NCBI GenBank assembly: GCA_011620595.1
Contig: WOYX01000019.1
Coordinates: forward strand, 56,809-108,918
From: Bacteroidales bacterium
GTDB lineage: Bacteria > Bacteroidota > Bacteroidia > Bacteroidales > VadinHA17
DNA length: 52,110 bases
Direction of reading: 5' to 3'
Numbering within the stretch: the stretch's first letter is position 1; the number at the start of each line of letters is the position of its first letter. Both the position numbers and the translations under genes were made by a program. Below, in pieces: positions 17,399 through 27,641 of this stretch. The notes beneath the pieces were generated by a model. It searched no databases. It saw only the letters and a program-made list of their open reading frames with translations, and was not told the origin of the DNA.

Positions 17399-19523
17399 GA
17401 TAGCCGGCGCCGGCGAACTTGTCTATCAGGAAGAGCACGTACCTGATGTCAAGGCTTATGTTGCGGCTCTGCTTAGGATTGTACATGATATCCGATGCGA
17501 CACCTTCCCAGGCACGGTCAAAGTTGACACCTATAATGTGACCCTCAGCATTGAGAACCGGGCTGCCCGAGTTACCTCCTGTGGTGTGGTTATTGGCGAT
17601 GAAGCAGACTGGCACGTCGCCGTCTGTGGTGGCATACCTGCCGAAATCCTTCTTTTCATAGAGCTCCCTCAGCCTGTCAGGCACATCATAATCATATATC
17701 TCCGGGTTATCCTTCTCCATCACTCCGGTCAGGGTGGTCTGGTGCCTGTGGTAGACGGCATCACGGGAGTCATACCCCATAACCTTGCCATATGCCAGCC
17801 TTAGGGTAGAGTTGGCATCAGGATAAAAGACCCTGTCGCTGCCCTGTTCCATCTGTGCTGCCATGTAGAGCCTGTTCAGCTTCTCAAGACGGGTATTGTG
17901 CGATGTCAGCTCCGGCCTCACCCTGTCATTCAGCAACTCTGATGCCGACTGGGCCAGAATATAAAAGGGATCCTTTCTGACCTTCTTCGCGTCAAACTTG
18001 CTTAGCAGTGCATTGACCCTGTTCTCATCGGTGAAGAGTGACTTCTCATAAAGTTTATCGACAATTGATCCGAAGTCCCCCCTGCAGGAGGTATAGAGAG
18101 CCTTATATGCCGGTGCCTGCCACTCCGGGGCGATGTTTTTGCCGTAGAGGTCCATCACCGCAACAAATAGCTTCTTATCTACCGAAGGGTCATAGTTCCT
18201 GAAAAAGCCGGTGACATAACTCTTCACCCTCTCTATCTCCTTATCCAGCTCCGTGTTCTTTTCCGACGCCAGCTCCACAGCCCTCATGAACCTTCCTGCC
18301 AGTCCGACAGCCTCAGCCCCGCTGCTGAAGAACACCTCGGAGGTATAGATATTCACAAGGTATAAATCCTGGTAGCTGTTGTATATCTCACTGTACTGGT
18401 CAAAAATCTCGCCGTATTTCCGGATACGCTCCGGCTCTTCAGCCACCCATGCCGCAAACTCCTTCTCAAAAGCTTGCTTGCGCTCCACGGCGTTCATCCT
18501 GTCGAGGCTCTGTATCTCTCCTATCCACTTTTTCCATCCGTTGGCCATTCCGAAAGACTTGGCCGAATACTTGAGTCTGACCAGCGGGTCCTTTGCCATC
18601 TCCTGCTCCATTATTGAGATTTTTTTGCCGCGTATCTCCACTTGCTTCGGGTAGATAACATCCTTGAGCATCCGGATGTGGTGCGATGGTGCATATTCCT
18701 GTGTACGTCCCGGATAGCCGAATACCATGGTGAAGTCGCCCTCCTTCACGCCCGCAAGAGAGACGGGGAAATGGTATGCAGGCCTGTAGGGCACATTGTC
18801 CGCTGCCCAGGATGCCGGTTTATTATCCTTGTCGGCGTAGACCCTGAAGAGGGAGAAGTCGCCTGTATGACGGGGCCATACCCAGTTGTCAGTGTCACCA
18901 CCGAACTTGCCGATGGCGGATGGTGGTGCCCCCACCAGCCTTACATCCTGGAAGACCTCATTGACGATCAGGAAATACTGGTTGCCAAGAAAGAAGGGTC
19001 TTACCGCTGCCAGGTAATCTGTTCCTTCAATTGCTTTGGCATTGATTTTAACAATATTTGCATTGATCAAGGCCTCCCTTTTGCTGTCATCCATATCATC
19101 AGACACCCCTTCAAGGACCCTGTCTGTCACATCCTCCATATACTTCAGGATGGTGACGGTTAGCCCGGGATTGGGCAGCTCCTCTTCATGGGAGGCTGCC
19201 CAGAAACCGTCGGTCAGATAGTCATGTTCCAGGGTAGAGTGTCTCTGTATAGAGCCGTACCCGCAGTGGTGGTTGGTGATGAGAAGCCCCTGGTCAGAGA
19301 TGAACTCACCGGTGCAGCCACCGCCGAAAAGCACAACGGCATCCTTCATTGAGGCCTTGTTAATACTGTAGATGTCCTCGGCCGTAAGTTTAAATCCGTT
19401 CTCCTGCATGAGGCTGATATTGTACTTCTCTATCAGAAGCGGTATCCACATGCCTTCATCAGCCACAGCCGGGACTGACAACATTGAGAGAAGCAAAATA
19501 GCGGTTAAGGTTTGTTTCTTCAT
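17352..19523 (-). CDS. S46 family serine dipeptidyl-peptidase, Asp/Glu-specific (DPP11) type
   Basis: 723 residues with a signal peptide cut near AVA-DEG (residues 19-24), so it acts in the periplasm. It releases N-terminal dipeptides. The catalytic His is His85 in LLITNHHCGYG, the same number as in P. gingivalis. The catalytic Ser is Ser652 in GGNSGSPV. Eighteen residues further, in GVNFDRAWEG, is Arg670; in DPP11 an Arg at this spot selects Asp/Glu at P1, whereas DPP7 has Gly. DPP11 specificity is therefore favoured. It is the last gene of the minus-strand operon, 4 bp after maf. Its final 47 bp lie inside the 3' end of the opposing acyl-CoA dehydratase-like gene, with no room for a terminator between them. 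Confidence 0.93.
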   Translation of the reverse strand: MKKQTLTAILLLSMLSVPAVADEGMWIPLLIEKYNISLMQENGFKLTAEDIYSINKASMKDAVVLFGGGCTGEFISDQGLLITNHHCGYGSIQRHSTLEHDYLTDGFWAASHEEELPNPGLTVTILKYMEDVTDRVLEGVSDDMDDSKREALINANIVKINAKAIEGTDYLAAVRPFFLGNQYFLIVNEVFQDVRLVGAPPSAIGKFGGDTDNWVWPRHTGDFSLFRVYADKDNKPASWAADNVPYRPAYHFPVSLAGVKEGDFTMVFGYPGRTQEYAPSHHIRMLKDVIYPKQVEIRGKKISIMEQEMAKDPLVRLKYSAKSFGMANGWKKWIGEIQSLDRMNAVERKQAFEKEFAAWVAEEPERIRKYGEIFDQYSEIYNSYQDLYLVNIYTSEVFFSSGAEAVGLAGRFMRAVELASEKNTELDKEIERVKSYVTGFFRNYDPSVDKKLFVAVMDLYGKNIAPEWQAPAYKALYTSCRGDFGSIVDKLYEKSLFTDENRVNALLSKFDAKKVRKDPFYILAQSASELLNDRVRPELTSHNTRLEKLNRLYMAAQMEQGSDRVFYPDANSTLRLAYGKVMGYDSRDAVYHRHQTTLTGVMEKDNPEIYDYDVPDRLRELYEKKDFGRYATTDGDVPVCFIANNHTTGGNSGSPVLNAEGHIIGVNFDRAWEGVASDIMYNPKQSRNISLDIRYVLFLIDKFAGAGYLIDEMTLVGEPQHTP

Positions 19524-19527
19524 ATCA

Positions 19528-20127
19528 TTAATTCTTTTTGTTTACTGTAAATTTCATCAGTTCGGTCAGGAGGTCGCTGACGGGCATGCCTACTACGTTA
19601 TAGTATGATCCCTCTATCCGGGTGATGCCTCTGAGTCCTATCCACTCCTGTATGCCGTATGCTCCCGCCTTGTCAAGCGGAGCGTATCTCTCAACATAAT
19701 ATGCAATCTCATCCTCCTGCAGCTTGCGGAATCTCACCCTGGTAGTAACGGAGAAGGTATGACTGCGTCTGCTGTCTCGCAGGCAAATGGCAGTTATAAC
19801 CTCATGTTCGCAATCTGACAGCAGTCTGAGAAAGCGGGCGGCCTCATCCCTGTCTGCCGGCTTACCAAGCAGCCTGTCGCGGCACCATACTACAGTATCT
19901 GCGGTAATGACAATCTGCTTTGCCCTTATTGGTTCCTTCCATGCCCGTGCCTTGGCTGCAGCGAGATATTCGGCGATCTCCCTTCCCGACAGTCCCTCAG
20001 GCCAGACCTCATCATATTCTGCAACAGCCGCGGTGAAGGTGAGCCCTGCCTCCTCAAGCAGATGTCGCCGCCGTGGTGAGGCTGAAGCAAGAACAAGCTC
20101 ATAGTTCTTCAGTCCGTCAAAAGCCAT
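19528..20127 (-). CDS. maf: Maf-like nucleoside triphosphate pyrophosphatase
   Basis: 199 residues. Maf/YhdE-type proteins hydrolyse dTTP, UTP or modified nucleotides to the monophosphate and PPi; some influence septum formation. Motifs seen are the phosphate-binding LASASPRRRHLL (residues about 13-24), the catalytic-Asp region VITADTVVW and LGKPAD, and the family C-terminus AYGIQEWIGLRGITRIEGSYYN followed by VVGMPV. It starts 2 bp after the prenyltransferase stop and ends 4 bp before DPP11, so it is translated from the same message. Which of the Maf substrate classes it prefers is not decided here. Confidence 0.93.
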   Translation of the reverse strand: MAFDGLKNYELVLASASPRRRHLLEEAGLTFTAAVAEYDEVWPEGLSGREIAEYLAAAKARAWKEPIRAKQIVITADTVVWCRDRLLGKPADRDEAARFLRLLSDCEHEVITAICLRDSRRSHTFSVTTRVRFRKLQEDEIAYYVERYAPLDKAGAYGIQEWIGLRGITRIEGSYYNVVGMPVSDLLTELMKFTVNKKN

Positions 20128-20129
20128 TG

Positions 20130-21140
20130 TCAGAAGATTTTTCCGGAGGTGATTATAGCCCCGGCCACAAGGGAGTAAAGCATTCCCGCCACCATGATCA
20201 GTTTTATCAGCCTGCTGGCCATATGAAACTGCTGTTTATCCCTGCCGGCAACAACAATGTAGATGACAGACAGCAGAGGCACGGCAAGCAGGAGTGAGAT
20301 ATAGACGAGGGTGATGGTGTCATGGAGAAACCTGTTCCACACCAGGTAGAAGAGCACCAGGGTAACCAGCGACAGCCCTGTGACAATCGTCTTGCAGGTA
20401 ATCAACCCACATCTGACCGGCAGGGTCTTCATGCCTGCCTCCCTGTCCCCCTCACAGTCTTCCATATCCTTAATGATCTCCCTTATGAGTGTTGTAAGGA
20501 AGGCGAAGAGGGAGAATCCGCCTACCCACCAGAAGAGGATAGCCACCCCCGGGAAGTCGGTCAGCACCCCGGAATAGTAAGAATAGATCGGGGCTCCGTC
20601 ATAGACCACAACCAGCATGGGTATCATGGCTACCAGCAGGGCAACGATGATATTACCGATAAGGAATTGCCTCTTGAATGTTGATGAATAAAACCAGAGA
20701 AGCCCTGTGATGAGTACAAAGAAGATGCCCAGCCAGATATATCCTATTCGTGCCGAGACATAGGTTCCGCCTGCCACCCCGAGGATGTTGAGCACATTGT
20801 GGTACATTATTGCCGTGCGCCTGGTAATGGTGTTGCCCACTATGATCCTGCCCCTGTTGATAAAATCGGTCCGGATATCAAAGTAATCGTTGATGACATA
20901 TCCGGCGGCTGTTATGAGACATGCTGAAAGGACCAGGATAAGAAAGTCGAACCATCCCAGCTGGAAGGTCATGCGTGTAACCAGCAGCGGGTTATCGGCC
21001 ATGGTGACAGGTATGGCATTAAGCAGAGGCCTGATGATGGCATAGCGCATCAGCATCATCGTAATTGCCACCACCAGCAGGTTGGGCAGCCTGACGAGAC
21101 TCATCAGGTCAACAATCTTCTTACCACGAGAATGCTTCAT
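20130..21140 (-). CDS. UbiA-family prenyltransferase (geranylgeranylglycerol-phosphate synthase-like)
   Basis: 336 residues, an integral membrane protein with about eight to nine hydrophobic helices. The two Mg-prenyl-diphosphate motifs are present: NDYFDIRTD (about residues 83-91) and the second Asp-rich segment DMEDCEGD. Bacteroidota genomes carry such a protein annotated as geranylgeranylglycerol-phosphate geranylgeranyltransferase, located beside maf as here. Whether the acceptor is a glycerol phosphate, a quinone precursor or another polar head is not visible. Its start overlaps the HAD phosphatase stop by 20 bp. The operon context does not name a pathway. Confidence 0.88.
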   Translation of the reverse strand: MKHSRGKKIVDLMSLVRLPNLLVVAITMMLMRYAIIRPLLNAIPVTMADNPLLVTRMTFQLGWFDFLILVLSACLITAAGYVINDYFDIRTDFINRGRIIVGNTITRRTAIMYHNVLNILGVAGGTYVSARIGYIWLGIFFVLITGLLWFYSSTFKRQFLIGNIIVALLVAMIPMLVVVYDGAPIYSYYSGVLTDFPGVAILFWWVGGFSLFAFLTTLIREIIKDMEDCEGDREAGMKTLPVRCGLITCKTIVTGLSLVTLVLFYLVWNRFLHDTITLVYISLLLAVPLLSVIYIVVAGRDKQQFHMASRLIKLIMVAGMLYSLVAGAIITSGKIF

Positions 21141-21642
21141 GGTCCATCCATTTGTTATGCAGTCTGAGCGCCTGCTCTATCACATCGCGTACGCACCCCT
21201 CACCTCCGCGCTTGTCAGAAATGTATACAGATATCTGTTTGATTTCGCTGTCAGCATCGGCAGGGCAGACAGGCAGTCCAACCATTTTCATCACCTCGAT
21301 GTCAGGTATGTCATCACCCATATAGAGAATGTGTTTCAGATCCACCTTCCACCGGGCCACAAGCTCCTTCATGCTCTCGCTTTTGGTCCGCGAGTTGAGG
21401 AAAACATCGTTTACACCCAGTAGTTTGAGTCGTTTCAGGTACTCTTTTGAGTTTGCGCCTGAGATGATGCCAACCCTGTATCCCTTCTTCACTGCCAGTT
21501 GAATGGCGTAGCCGTCCCTGAGGTTGACCGACCGCAGCGGTACTCCCCATTCGGACATGGCAACCGTCTGGGAGGAGAGCACCCCGTCAATGTCAAAAAC
21601 AAATGCGGTGACGGAGCTCAGTTCTGCCTTGAAGTTGGTCAT
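21121..21642 (-). CDS. HAD-family phosphatase, KDO-8-phosphate phosphatase (KdsC) type
   Basis: 173 residues, the size of the cap-less KdsC class of HAD phosphatases that work as tetramers. Motif I is FVFDIDGVLSSQ (nucleophile Asp and acid/base Asp). Motif II lies in GIISGANS, the Lys of motif III in LNSRTKSESM, and motif IV in YMGDDIPDIEVM. KdsC frees KDO from KDO-8-phosphate for lipopolysaccharide core synthesis; acylneuraminate and other sugar phosphatases share this fold, so substrate is inferred. It overlaps the upstream DUF2520 gene by 4 bp and the downstream prenyltransferase by 20 bp. Confidence 0.88.
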   Translation of the reverse strand: MTNFKAELSSVTAFVFDIDGVLSSQTVAMSEWGVPLRSVNLRDGYAIQLAVKKGYRVGIISGANSKEYLKRLKLLGVNDVFLNSRTKSESMKELVARWKVDLKHILYMGDDIPDIEVMKMVGLPVCPADADSEIKQISVYISDKRGGEGCVRDVIEQALRLHNKWMDHEAFSW

Positions 21643-22475
21643 TTCCTGCCGTTTTTATAGTATCCGGAGATCATGCTGCTGACCAGCCGGTAGAGTTCCT
21701 GGTGTTGAGGCGAGAAAGATAACAAATCGATATGACTTTTCACCGTACCCTCATCATCCCTTTTGGCGGGCCCTGTCTGTGCCAACACCGGCCCCATGCG
21801 CAGCACCTTGCGCATCGTCTCCTCTGCCAGGGGTTTAAGCAGCGAAGGGTCGAACCCTGCCTCTGCAGCGATGACCTCACCTGTGGTCATCATGAAATTC
21901 GAGAAGTTATTTGTAAAGACGGCTGCCACATGGAGCTTTGACCGCTGCAGGGAGTCGCACTCCCACGTTCCTGCACCGACACTGTTTCCAAGCTCTCTGA
22001 GCATCTCAAGTGACCGGCTGTCCGTTGCCTCGATGAAAAACGGCACCTTGCCAAGATCAGGGAAAAAGCCTTTGGTGAATGTCTGAAGCGGATAAAGAAC
22101 CCCGGCGCTCCGGTTGCGTCCCAGGGCTGCCAGGGAGACACTCCCTGCGGTGTGTGCCAGCATTGTGCCGGCAGGTATTTTCACTCTGGCGGCAACCTCC
22201 GCGATGGCGGAATCAGTAACGGCAAGGAACAGGATATCACAGCTGTCAGGAACGGAGAGGTCTCTTCTGTGCTGCGCCCCTGTCAATGCCGACAGTTCTC
22301 CGGCACTCTCACCACCTTTTGAGGCTATCGAGATTATCCTGTGACCCGCGGCTGCGAAACCGGCACATAGTGAGGAGGCTACATTGCCTGCACCGATGAA
22401 TGATATGTTGTATGTCGCCACTCCGGATGAGGCTTGTGGTGTGAGACAGGCAGCAGCATCACTTGCCGAACTCAT
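21639..22475 (-). CDS. Rossmann-like and DUF2520 domain oxidoreductase
   Basis: 278 residues. An N-terminal nucleotide-binding fold starts at NISFIGAGNVASSLCAGF (residues about 23-40). The middle part includes AHTAGSVSLAAL and YPLQTFTKGF, both typical of the DUF2520 family. The C-terminal all-helical domain has KLHVAAVFTNNFSNFM, like the dimerisation domain of P5C or F420-dependent reductases. The reaction is unknown. A role as a pyrroline-5-carboxylate reductase partner for hypD is not supported: the family differs from ProC and the genes are 15 kb apart. The first 20 residues before the Rossmann strand are unusual and poorly conserved-looking, so a later non-ATG start is possible. Its start overlaps the lipoprotein gene by 17 bp. 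Confidence 0.82.
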   Translation of the reverse strand: MSSASDAAACLTPQASSGVATYNISFIGAGNVASSLCAGFAAAGHRIISIASKGGESAGELSALTGAQHRRDLSVPDSCDILFLAVTDSAIAEVAARVKIPAGTMLAHTAGSVSLAALGRNRSAGVLYPLQTFTKGFFPDLGKVPFFIEATDSRSLEMLRELGNSVGAGTWECDSLQRSKLHVAAVFTNNFSNFMMTTGEVIAAEAGFDPSLLKPLAEETMRKVLRMGPVLAQTGPAKRDDEGTVKSHIDLLSFSPQHQELYRLVSSMISGYYKNGRK

Positions 22476-22860
22476 AGGCTGCCACGCTGGTAACCTGTAT
22501 CTGGTATATCCTCATGGGATTGTAGTAGTAGGAGTTACTGCTGCTCATCAGGTAGTTGCACTCATAAAAGAAGGGACCGGAAATGAGTATCTCCTCACCC
22601 TGCTCAAACTTGGTCAGCTCACTCATCCACTCGGAAGGATTGCAGAAGTAGTATATTGAATAGGAATCCCCAAGAGGAGTAAAACGGGCAGTGTTGTTGT
22701 CGGCATCATATGAGATATAAACGTGTGTGCTGCCAAGGGTGTCAAGGGCATCACCGTCACATCCGCATTTAGGCTGCTTCTTGCAGCCTCCCGCCAGAAT
22801 CACCCCTGCGGTCACTATCAGAACAATGGCTGAATTGGCAAGTATCTTTTTCCTTTTCAT
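22459..22860 (-). CDS. Small hypothetical lipoprotein
   Basis: 133 residues. A basic start and hydrophobic stretch end in the lipobox LAGGC (Cys26), followed by KKQPKCGCDGDA, so the mature protein is lipid-anchored. The rest is rich in Tyr, Ser and Asn and looks like a small beta-sandwich or OB-type fold (VYISYDADNNTARFTPLG, GPFFYECNYLM); I cannot name a family. It is the first gene of the six-gene operon, directly behind a good promoter, and its 3' end overlaps the DUF2520 gene by 17 bp. Confidence 0.75.
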   Translation of the reverse strand: MKRKKILANSAIVLIVTAGVILAGGCKKQPKCGCDGDALDTLGSTHVYISYDADNNTARFTPLGDSYSIYYFCNPSEWMSELTKFEQGEEILISGPFFYECNYLMSSSNSYYYNPMRIYQIQVTSVAAYEFGK

Positions 22861-22882
22861 GGTCTCTGTTGTTAATCACCTG

Positions 22883-22913
22883 CAAAATAACGCTTATTTT
22901 CCGTCTCTGCAAA
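22883..22913 (-). promoter_or_regulatory. Promoter of the lipoprotein-to-DPP11 operon
   Basis: On the minus strand TTTG (22910-22913) is followed after 19 bp by TTATTTTG (22883-22890), one shifted base away from TAnnTTTG. It starts inside the T-run of the rpoBC-operon terminator, so terminator and promoter are packed end to end. Confidence 0.5.
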
Positions 22914-22944
22914 AAAAGCAAGCCGGTTGATCTCTCAACCGGCT
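22910..22944 (-). terminator. Terminator of the rpoB-rpoC-DUF3467 operon
   Basis: A perfect 10-bp stem, AGCCGGTTGA (22921-22930) with its complement (22935-22944), has a 4-nt loop. On the minus strand it is followed by TGC and seven T residues. It lies 21 bp after the DUF3467 stop codon. Confidence 0.93.
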
Positions 22945-22965
22945 CAATTCCAAGTCCCCAGTCAA

Positions 22966-23283
22966 TCAAGCCTGGGCTGTGGGTCCTCCGAAGGCGGGAG
23001 GCATGACAGGCCCTGAACCCTTCATCTCGCGTATGGGACCATGAACGGCCTCATACTTGGCGATATTGTCATTGAGAGCAGCCACAAACCTCTTCGCATG
23101 TTCAGGCGTGAGTATGATCCTCGACTTGACCTTTGACTTGGGCACTCCGGGCATGATCCGTATAAAGTCAATTACGAATTCAGAAGGTGAGTGAGTTATC
23201 ACTGCCAGGTTTGAATAAACTCCCTCGGCAACATCTTCACTTAGCTCGATGTTAAACTGGTTCGGATTCTTGGTATCTTCCAT
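22966..23283 (-). CDS. DUF3467 domain protein
   Basis: 105 residues of a small conserved family that sits next to rpoC in many Bacteroidota. Visible: FNIELSEDVAEGVYSNLAVI (residues about 8-27), HSPSEFVIDFIRIMPG, a VKSRIILTPEHAKRF segment, and a Gly/Pro/Met-rich tail. It has no signal peptide or catalytic motif. The start lies 12 bp after the rpoC stop and a strong terminator follows, so it is the last cistron of the RNA polymerase operon. Its function is unknown; the location suggests a link to transcription, which is an inference. Confidence 0.9.
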   Translation of the reverse strand: MEDTKNPNQFNIELSEDVAEGVYSNLAVITHSPSEFVIDFIRIMPGVPKSKVKSRIILTPEHAKRFVAALNDNIAKYEAVHGPIREMKGSGPVMPPAFGGPTAQA

Positions 23284-23295
23284 GACAATGTTGAT

Positions 23296-26200
23296 TTATT
23301 CCTGTTCCTGTTCCTGTTCCACCTCACTGGGATTCCTCTCGGCATGGACAAGTGTCTCATAGTCATCAAGGGATCCGACAATTATGTTGTTATATTCCCT
23401 CAGTCCCGTTCCTGCCGGTATCAGGTGACCCACAATCACATTTTCCTTCAGCCCCTCAAGGAAGTCGACCTTTCCTAGTATGGCAGCTTCATTCAACACC
23501 TTAGTGGTCTCCTGGAATGATGCGGCAGAGAAGAAGCTGTTTGTCTGAAGGGCGGCACGGGTGATACCCTGCAGCACCTGCTGTGAGGTTGCCGGTATGG
23601 CATCCCTTGCCTCTATCAGCTTGAGGTCACGCCTCCTGAGCAGCGAGTTCTCATCCCTGAGCTTGCGGGCCGTGATAACCTGTCCGGGCCTCAGCGTCTG
23701 GCTGTCACCCGAATCAAGCACGATCTTCTTGCCGTATACCCAGTCGTTCTCATCCATGAACTCAATCTTGTCAACAACCTGACGTTCAAGGAATTTAGTA
23801 TCACCCGGATCGATGATCTCTACCTTGCGCATCATCTGTCTCACGATGATCTCAAAGTGCTTGTCATTTATCTTCACACCCTGAAGGCGGTAAACCTCCT
23901 GTATCTCGTTGACGATATACTCCTGCACCTTTGTGGGGCCCTTGATGGCAAGGATGTCAGCCGGGGTGACTGCTCCGTCGGAGAGAGGTATCCCTGCTCT
24001 CACATAGTCATTCTCCTGTACAAGAATCTGTTTTGAAAGCGGCACCAGGTACTTCTTAATCTCACCCGATTTGGATGTGATGGTAATCTCCCTGTTACCC
24101 CTCTTGATCTTGCCATAGGTCACCTCGCCGTCAATCTCCGTGACAATGGCGGGGTTTGACGGGTTACGTGCCTCAAACAGCTCCGTAACGCGCGGCAGAC
24201 CACCGGTGATGTCACCCGATTTACCAACGGCCCTCGGTATCTTCACGATAGTGTCTCCGGCAACAACATGCTTATTGAGGTCAGTCACCAGGTGAGCTCC
24301 CACGGGCAGGTTGTATGATTTGATCTCCTCACCCTCGGGTGACATGATCTTGATAGTCGGGTTCTTGGTTTTGTCGCGGCTCTCAATGATCACCTTTTCC
24401 TTGAATCCTGTCTGTTCGTCAGACTCCTCGCGGAACGTCACACCCTCTATCAGGTAGTCAAAGGCCACCTTACCGGCCACCTCGGAGATAATGACCGCGT
24501 TGAACGGATCCCATTCGCAGATGAGGTCACCCTTGTTCACCTCCTGGTTAGGCTTGATAAAGAGTTTGCTTCCGTAAGGAATGGTATTTGTCGTAAGGGT
24601 TATGCCGGTGGTTTTGTCTATGATTCGCATCTCGCCCAGTCGTCCGATAACAATATCGATCTTTCCCTTCTCAGGGTCTTTCCTGCTGACGGTTCTCACC
24701 TCCTCTATCACCGCGATACCGCCGTACCTGGCCACCAGGCTTGATTCGGTGGTGATGTTTGATGCGGTACCTCCGACGTGGAATGTACGCAGCGTCAGCT
24801 GTGTGCCGGGCTCTCCGATACTCTGTGCAGCGATCACGCCCACGGCCTCACCCTTCTGTACCATTCTTCCTGTTGCCAGGTTACGGCCGTAGCACTTGGC
24901 GCATACACCCTTTTTGGATTCACAGGTGAGCACCGAACGTATCTCTACCTGCTCTATGGGGGAGTCTTCGATACGGTTGGCAACATCCTCCGTTATCTCC
25001 TCCCCGGACTCGATGATCAGTTCGCCGGTAAGAGGGTTGTATATGTCATGAACGGTTGTGCGGCCGAGGATCCTGTCATAGAGTGACTCGACTATCTCCT
25101 CATTGTTCTTGATGGCGGTAGCCACCAGCCCGCGCAGTGTTCCGCAGTCCTCCTCATTGATGATCACATCCTGCGATACGTCAACAAGACGGCGCGTCAG
25201 GTATCCTGCGTCAGCGGTCTTGAGGGCCGTATCGGCAAGACCCTTACGGGCACCGTGCGTTGAGATGAAGTACTCGAGCACCGACAGTCCCTCTTTGAAG
25301 TTCGAGAGGATGGGGTTCTCGATGATCTCCGAGCTTGATGAGCCCGACTTCTGCGGCTTGGCCATAAGACCCCTCATGCCGGAGAGCTGGCGTATCTGCT
25401 CCTTGGAGCCCCTTGCGCCTGAGTCAAGCATCATATATACCGAGTTGAAGCCCTGCTTGTCGGTTGACAGCTGCTTCATAAGGCTCTGGGTAAGACGTGC
25501 GTTCACATGGGTCCAGATATCGATAATCTGGTTGTACCTCTCATTGTTGGTGATGAAGCCCATGCTGTAGTTTGCCAGCACCTCCTCCACCTGCTCATAA
25601 CCCTCCTGCACGAACATCTCCTTCTCCTTCGGGATGATAACATCGTCAAGATTGAACGAAAGACCACCTGTGAAGGCCATGCGGAAGCCCAGGTCCTTGA
25701 TGGCATCGAGGAAGTCGGCCGTCTTGGCGGTACCGGCTTTCTTGAGGACGTTTCCGATGATGTCCCTCAGTGATTTCTTGGTCAGCAACTCATTGATGAA
25801 TCCCACCTCCTCGGGAACGAACTCATTGAAGAGCACCCGACCCACCGTTGTCTCTATGATATGGTTAACCTTCTGTCCGTCAACAATATCATCTACCTTC
25901 ACCTTGATGATGGCATGGAGGTCTATCTTGTTCTCGTTGTATGCTATCTGAACCTCTTCCGGTGAATAGAATACGGTGCCCTCGCCCTTGACCTTGATGG
26001 ATTCGGTGCTCATACGGGCCTTGGTGATGTAGTAGAGCCCCAGTACCATGTCCTGCGACGGTACCGTGATAGGCGCACCATTGGCAGGGTTGAGGATGTT
26101 GTGCGAAGCCAGCATGAGTATCTGTGCCTCGAGTATGGCAGCGTTGCCCAGCGGCAGGTGAACAGCCATCTGGTCACCGTCGAAGTCAGCGTTGAACGCC

Positions 26201-27600
26201 GTACAGACGAGCGGATGGAGCTGTATGGCCTTACCCTCGATCAGCTTCGGCTGGAAAGCCTGGATACCCAGCCGGTGCAGTGTCGGAGCACGGTTGAGCA
26301 TCACGGGATGACCCTTGAGAACATTCTCAAGGATATCCCATACCACAGGATCCTTGCGGTCAACAATCTTCTTGGCACTCTTTACCGTCTTTACTATGCC
26401 ACGCTCTATGAGCTTGCGAATGATAAAGGGCTTGTAGAGCTCAGCCGCCATGTCCTTGGGAATACCGGTCTCGTGAAGCTTGAGTTCCGGGCCCACGACG
26501 ATCACCGAACGTGCCGAATAGTCGACCCTCTTACCAAGAAGGTTCTGACGAAATCGTCCCTGCTTGCCCTTGAGGCTGTCAGATAGTGACTTCAGGGGCC
26601 TGTTGGCATCGGTCTTGACAGCATTGGCCTTGCGCGAGTTGTCAAACAGCGAGTCAACAGCCTCCTGCAGCATCCTCTTCTCATTGCGGAGGATCACCTC
26701 GGGTGCCTTTATCTCAATCAGTCTCTTGAGACGGTTGTTGCGTATTATCACCCTGCGGTAGAGGTCGTTAAGGTCGCTGGTGGCAAACCTGCCACCGTCG
26801 AGCGGAACAAGCGGTCTCAGCTCCGGGGGGATGACCGGTACGATCTTTACTATCATCCATTCAGGCCTGTTGACATTCTTCGATTCCCTGAATGCCTCAA
26901 CCACCTGCAGTCTCTTCAGAGCCTCGCTCTTGCGCTGCTGCGAGGTCTCCGAATTGGCACGGTGACGGAGTGAATATGAAAGCTCATCAAGATCAAGCTT
27001 GTTCAGCAGCTTGTAGAGAGCCTCAGCTCCCATCTCCGCAACAAACTTATCAGGATGCTCATCGTCAAGATACTGGTTTTCCTTTGGCAGCGTCTCGATG
27101 ATCTCCATGTACTCCTCCTCGGTGAGGAAGTCAAGATACTTGACACCGTCAACCGCCTTGACACCTGGGTTGATAACCACATACTTTTCATAGTATATGA
27201 TGCTGTCGAGCTTCTTGGTAGGCAGTCCCAGCAGGTAACCTATCTTGTTGGGCAGCGACCTGAAGTACCAGATGTGGGCCACGGGCACCACCAGTGAGAT
27301 GTGGCCCATGCGTTCGCGCCGCACCTTTTTCTCTGTCACCTCAACACCGCACCTGTCGCACACGATACCCTTGTAGCGTATCCTTTTGTACTTGCCGCAG
27401 TGGCACTCATAATCCTTCACCGGACCGAAAATCCTCTCGCAGAAGAGGCCGTCACGTTCAGGCTTGTAGGTGCGGTAGTTGATCGTCTCCGGCTTCAGGA
27501 CCTCGCCGCTGGATTGGTCGAGAATCTCTTCGGGCGACGCCAGTCCGATAGATATCTTCGTGTAACTGGTCTTCTGTTTGTTATCTCTTCTGAATGACAT
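23296..27600 (-). CDS. rpoC: DNA-directed RNA polymerase subunit beta'
   Basis: 1434 residues, full length for the phylum. It forms the active site of RNA polymerase. Seen in order: the N-terminal zinc ribbon [19 protein letters not shown] (residues about 66-84), the double-psi barrel with the invariant catalytic [12 protein letters not shown] (about 455-466), the bridge-helix/trigger-loop region, and the second zinc site [14 protein letters not shown] (about 895-908). The C-terminus is acidic with repeated Glu-Gln (EVEQEQEQE). No frameshift or intein was seen. It follows rpoB by 41 bp. Confidence 0.99.
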   Translation of the reverse strand: MSFRRDNKQKTSYTKISIGLASPEEILDQSSGEVLKPETINYRTYKPERDGLFCERIFGPVKDYECHCGKYKRIRYKGIVCDRCGVEVTEKKVRRERMGHISLVVPVAHIWYFRSLPNKIGYLLGLPTKKLDSIIYYEKYVVINPGVKAVDGVKYLDFLTEEEYMEIIETLPKENQYLDDEHPDKFVAEMGAEALYKLLNKLDLDELSYSLRHRANSETSQQRKSEALKRLQVVEAFRESKNVNRPEWMIVKIVPVIPPELRPLVPLDGGRFATSDLNDLYRRVIIRNNRLKRLIEIKAPEVILRNEKRMLQEAVDSLFDNSRKANAVKTDANRPLKSLSDSLKGKQGRFRQNLLGKRVDYSARSVIVVGPELKLHETGIPKDMAAELYKPFIIRKLIERGIVKTVKSAKKIVDRKDPVVWDILENVLKGHPVMLNRAPTLHRLGIQAFQPKLIEGKAIQLHPLVCTAFNADFDGDQMAVHLPLGNAAILEAQILMLASHNILNPANGAPITVPSQDMVLGLYYITKARMSTESIKVKGEGTVFYSPEEVQIAYNENKIDLHAIIKVKVDDIVDGQKVNHIIETTVGRVLFNEFVPEEVGFINELLTKKSLRDIIGNVLKKAGTAKTADFLDAIKDLGFRMAFTGGLSFNLDDVIIPKEKEMFVQEGYEQVEEVLANYSMGFITNNERYNQIIDIWTHVNARLTQSLMKQLSTDKQGFNSVYMMLDSGARGSKEQIRQLSGMRGLMAKPQKSGSSSSEIIENPILSNFKEGLSVLEYFISTHGARKGLADTALKTADAGYLTRRLVDVSQDVIINEEDCGTLRGLVATAIKNNEEIVESLYDRILGRTTVHDIYNPLTGELIIESGEEITEDVANRIEDSPIEQVEIRSVLTCESKKGVCAKCYGRNLATGRMVQKGEAVGVIAAQSIGEPGTQLTLRTFHVGGTASNITTESSLVARYGGIAVIEEVRTVSRKDPEKGKIDIVIGRLGEMRIIDKTTGITLTTNTIPYGSKLFIKPNQEVNKGDLICEWDPFNAVIISEVAGKVAFDYLIEGVTFREESDEQTGFKEKVIIESRDKTKNPTIKIMSPEGEEIKSYNLPVGAHLVTDLNKHVVAGDTIVKIPRAVGKSGDITGGLPRVTELFEARNPSNPAIVTEIDGEVTYGKIKRGNREITITSKSGEIKKYLVPLSKQILVQENDYVRAGIPLSDGAVTPADILAIKGPTKVQEYIVNEIQEVYRLQGVKINDKHFEIIVRQMMRKVEIIDPGDTKFLERQVVDKIEFMDENDWVYGKKIVLDSGDSQTLRPGQVITARKLRDENSLLRRRDLKLIEARDAIPATSQQVLQGITRAALQTNSFFSAASFQETTKVLNEAAILGKVDFLEGLKENVIVGHLIPAGTGLREYNNIIVGSLDDYETLVHAERNPSEVEQEQEQE

Positions 27601-27641
27601 ATGTCTTTCTGTTTTTTTCTGTTGAATTTTTCCCGGCCCTT

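Noticed and set aside
21639-22475. DUF2520 gene as the missing pyrroline-5-carboxylate reductase for hypD
   Set aside because: The fold is related, but the conserved segments are those of DUF2520, the gene lies in another operon, and it is 15 kb away.
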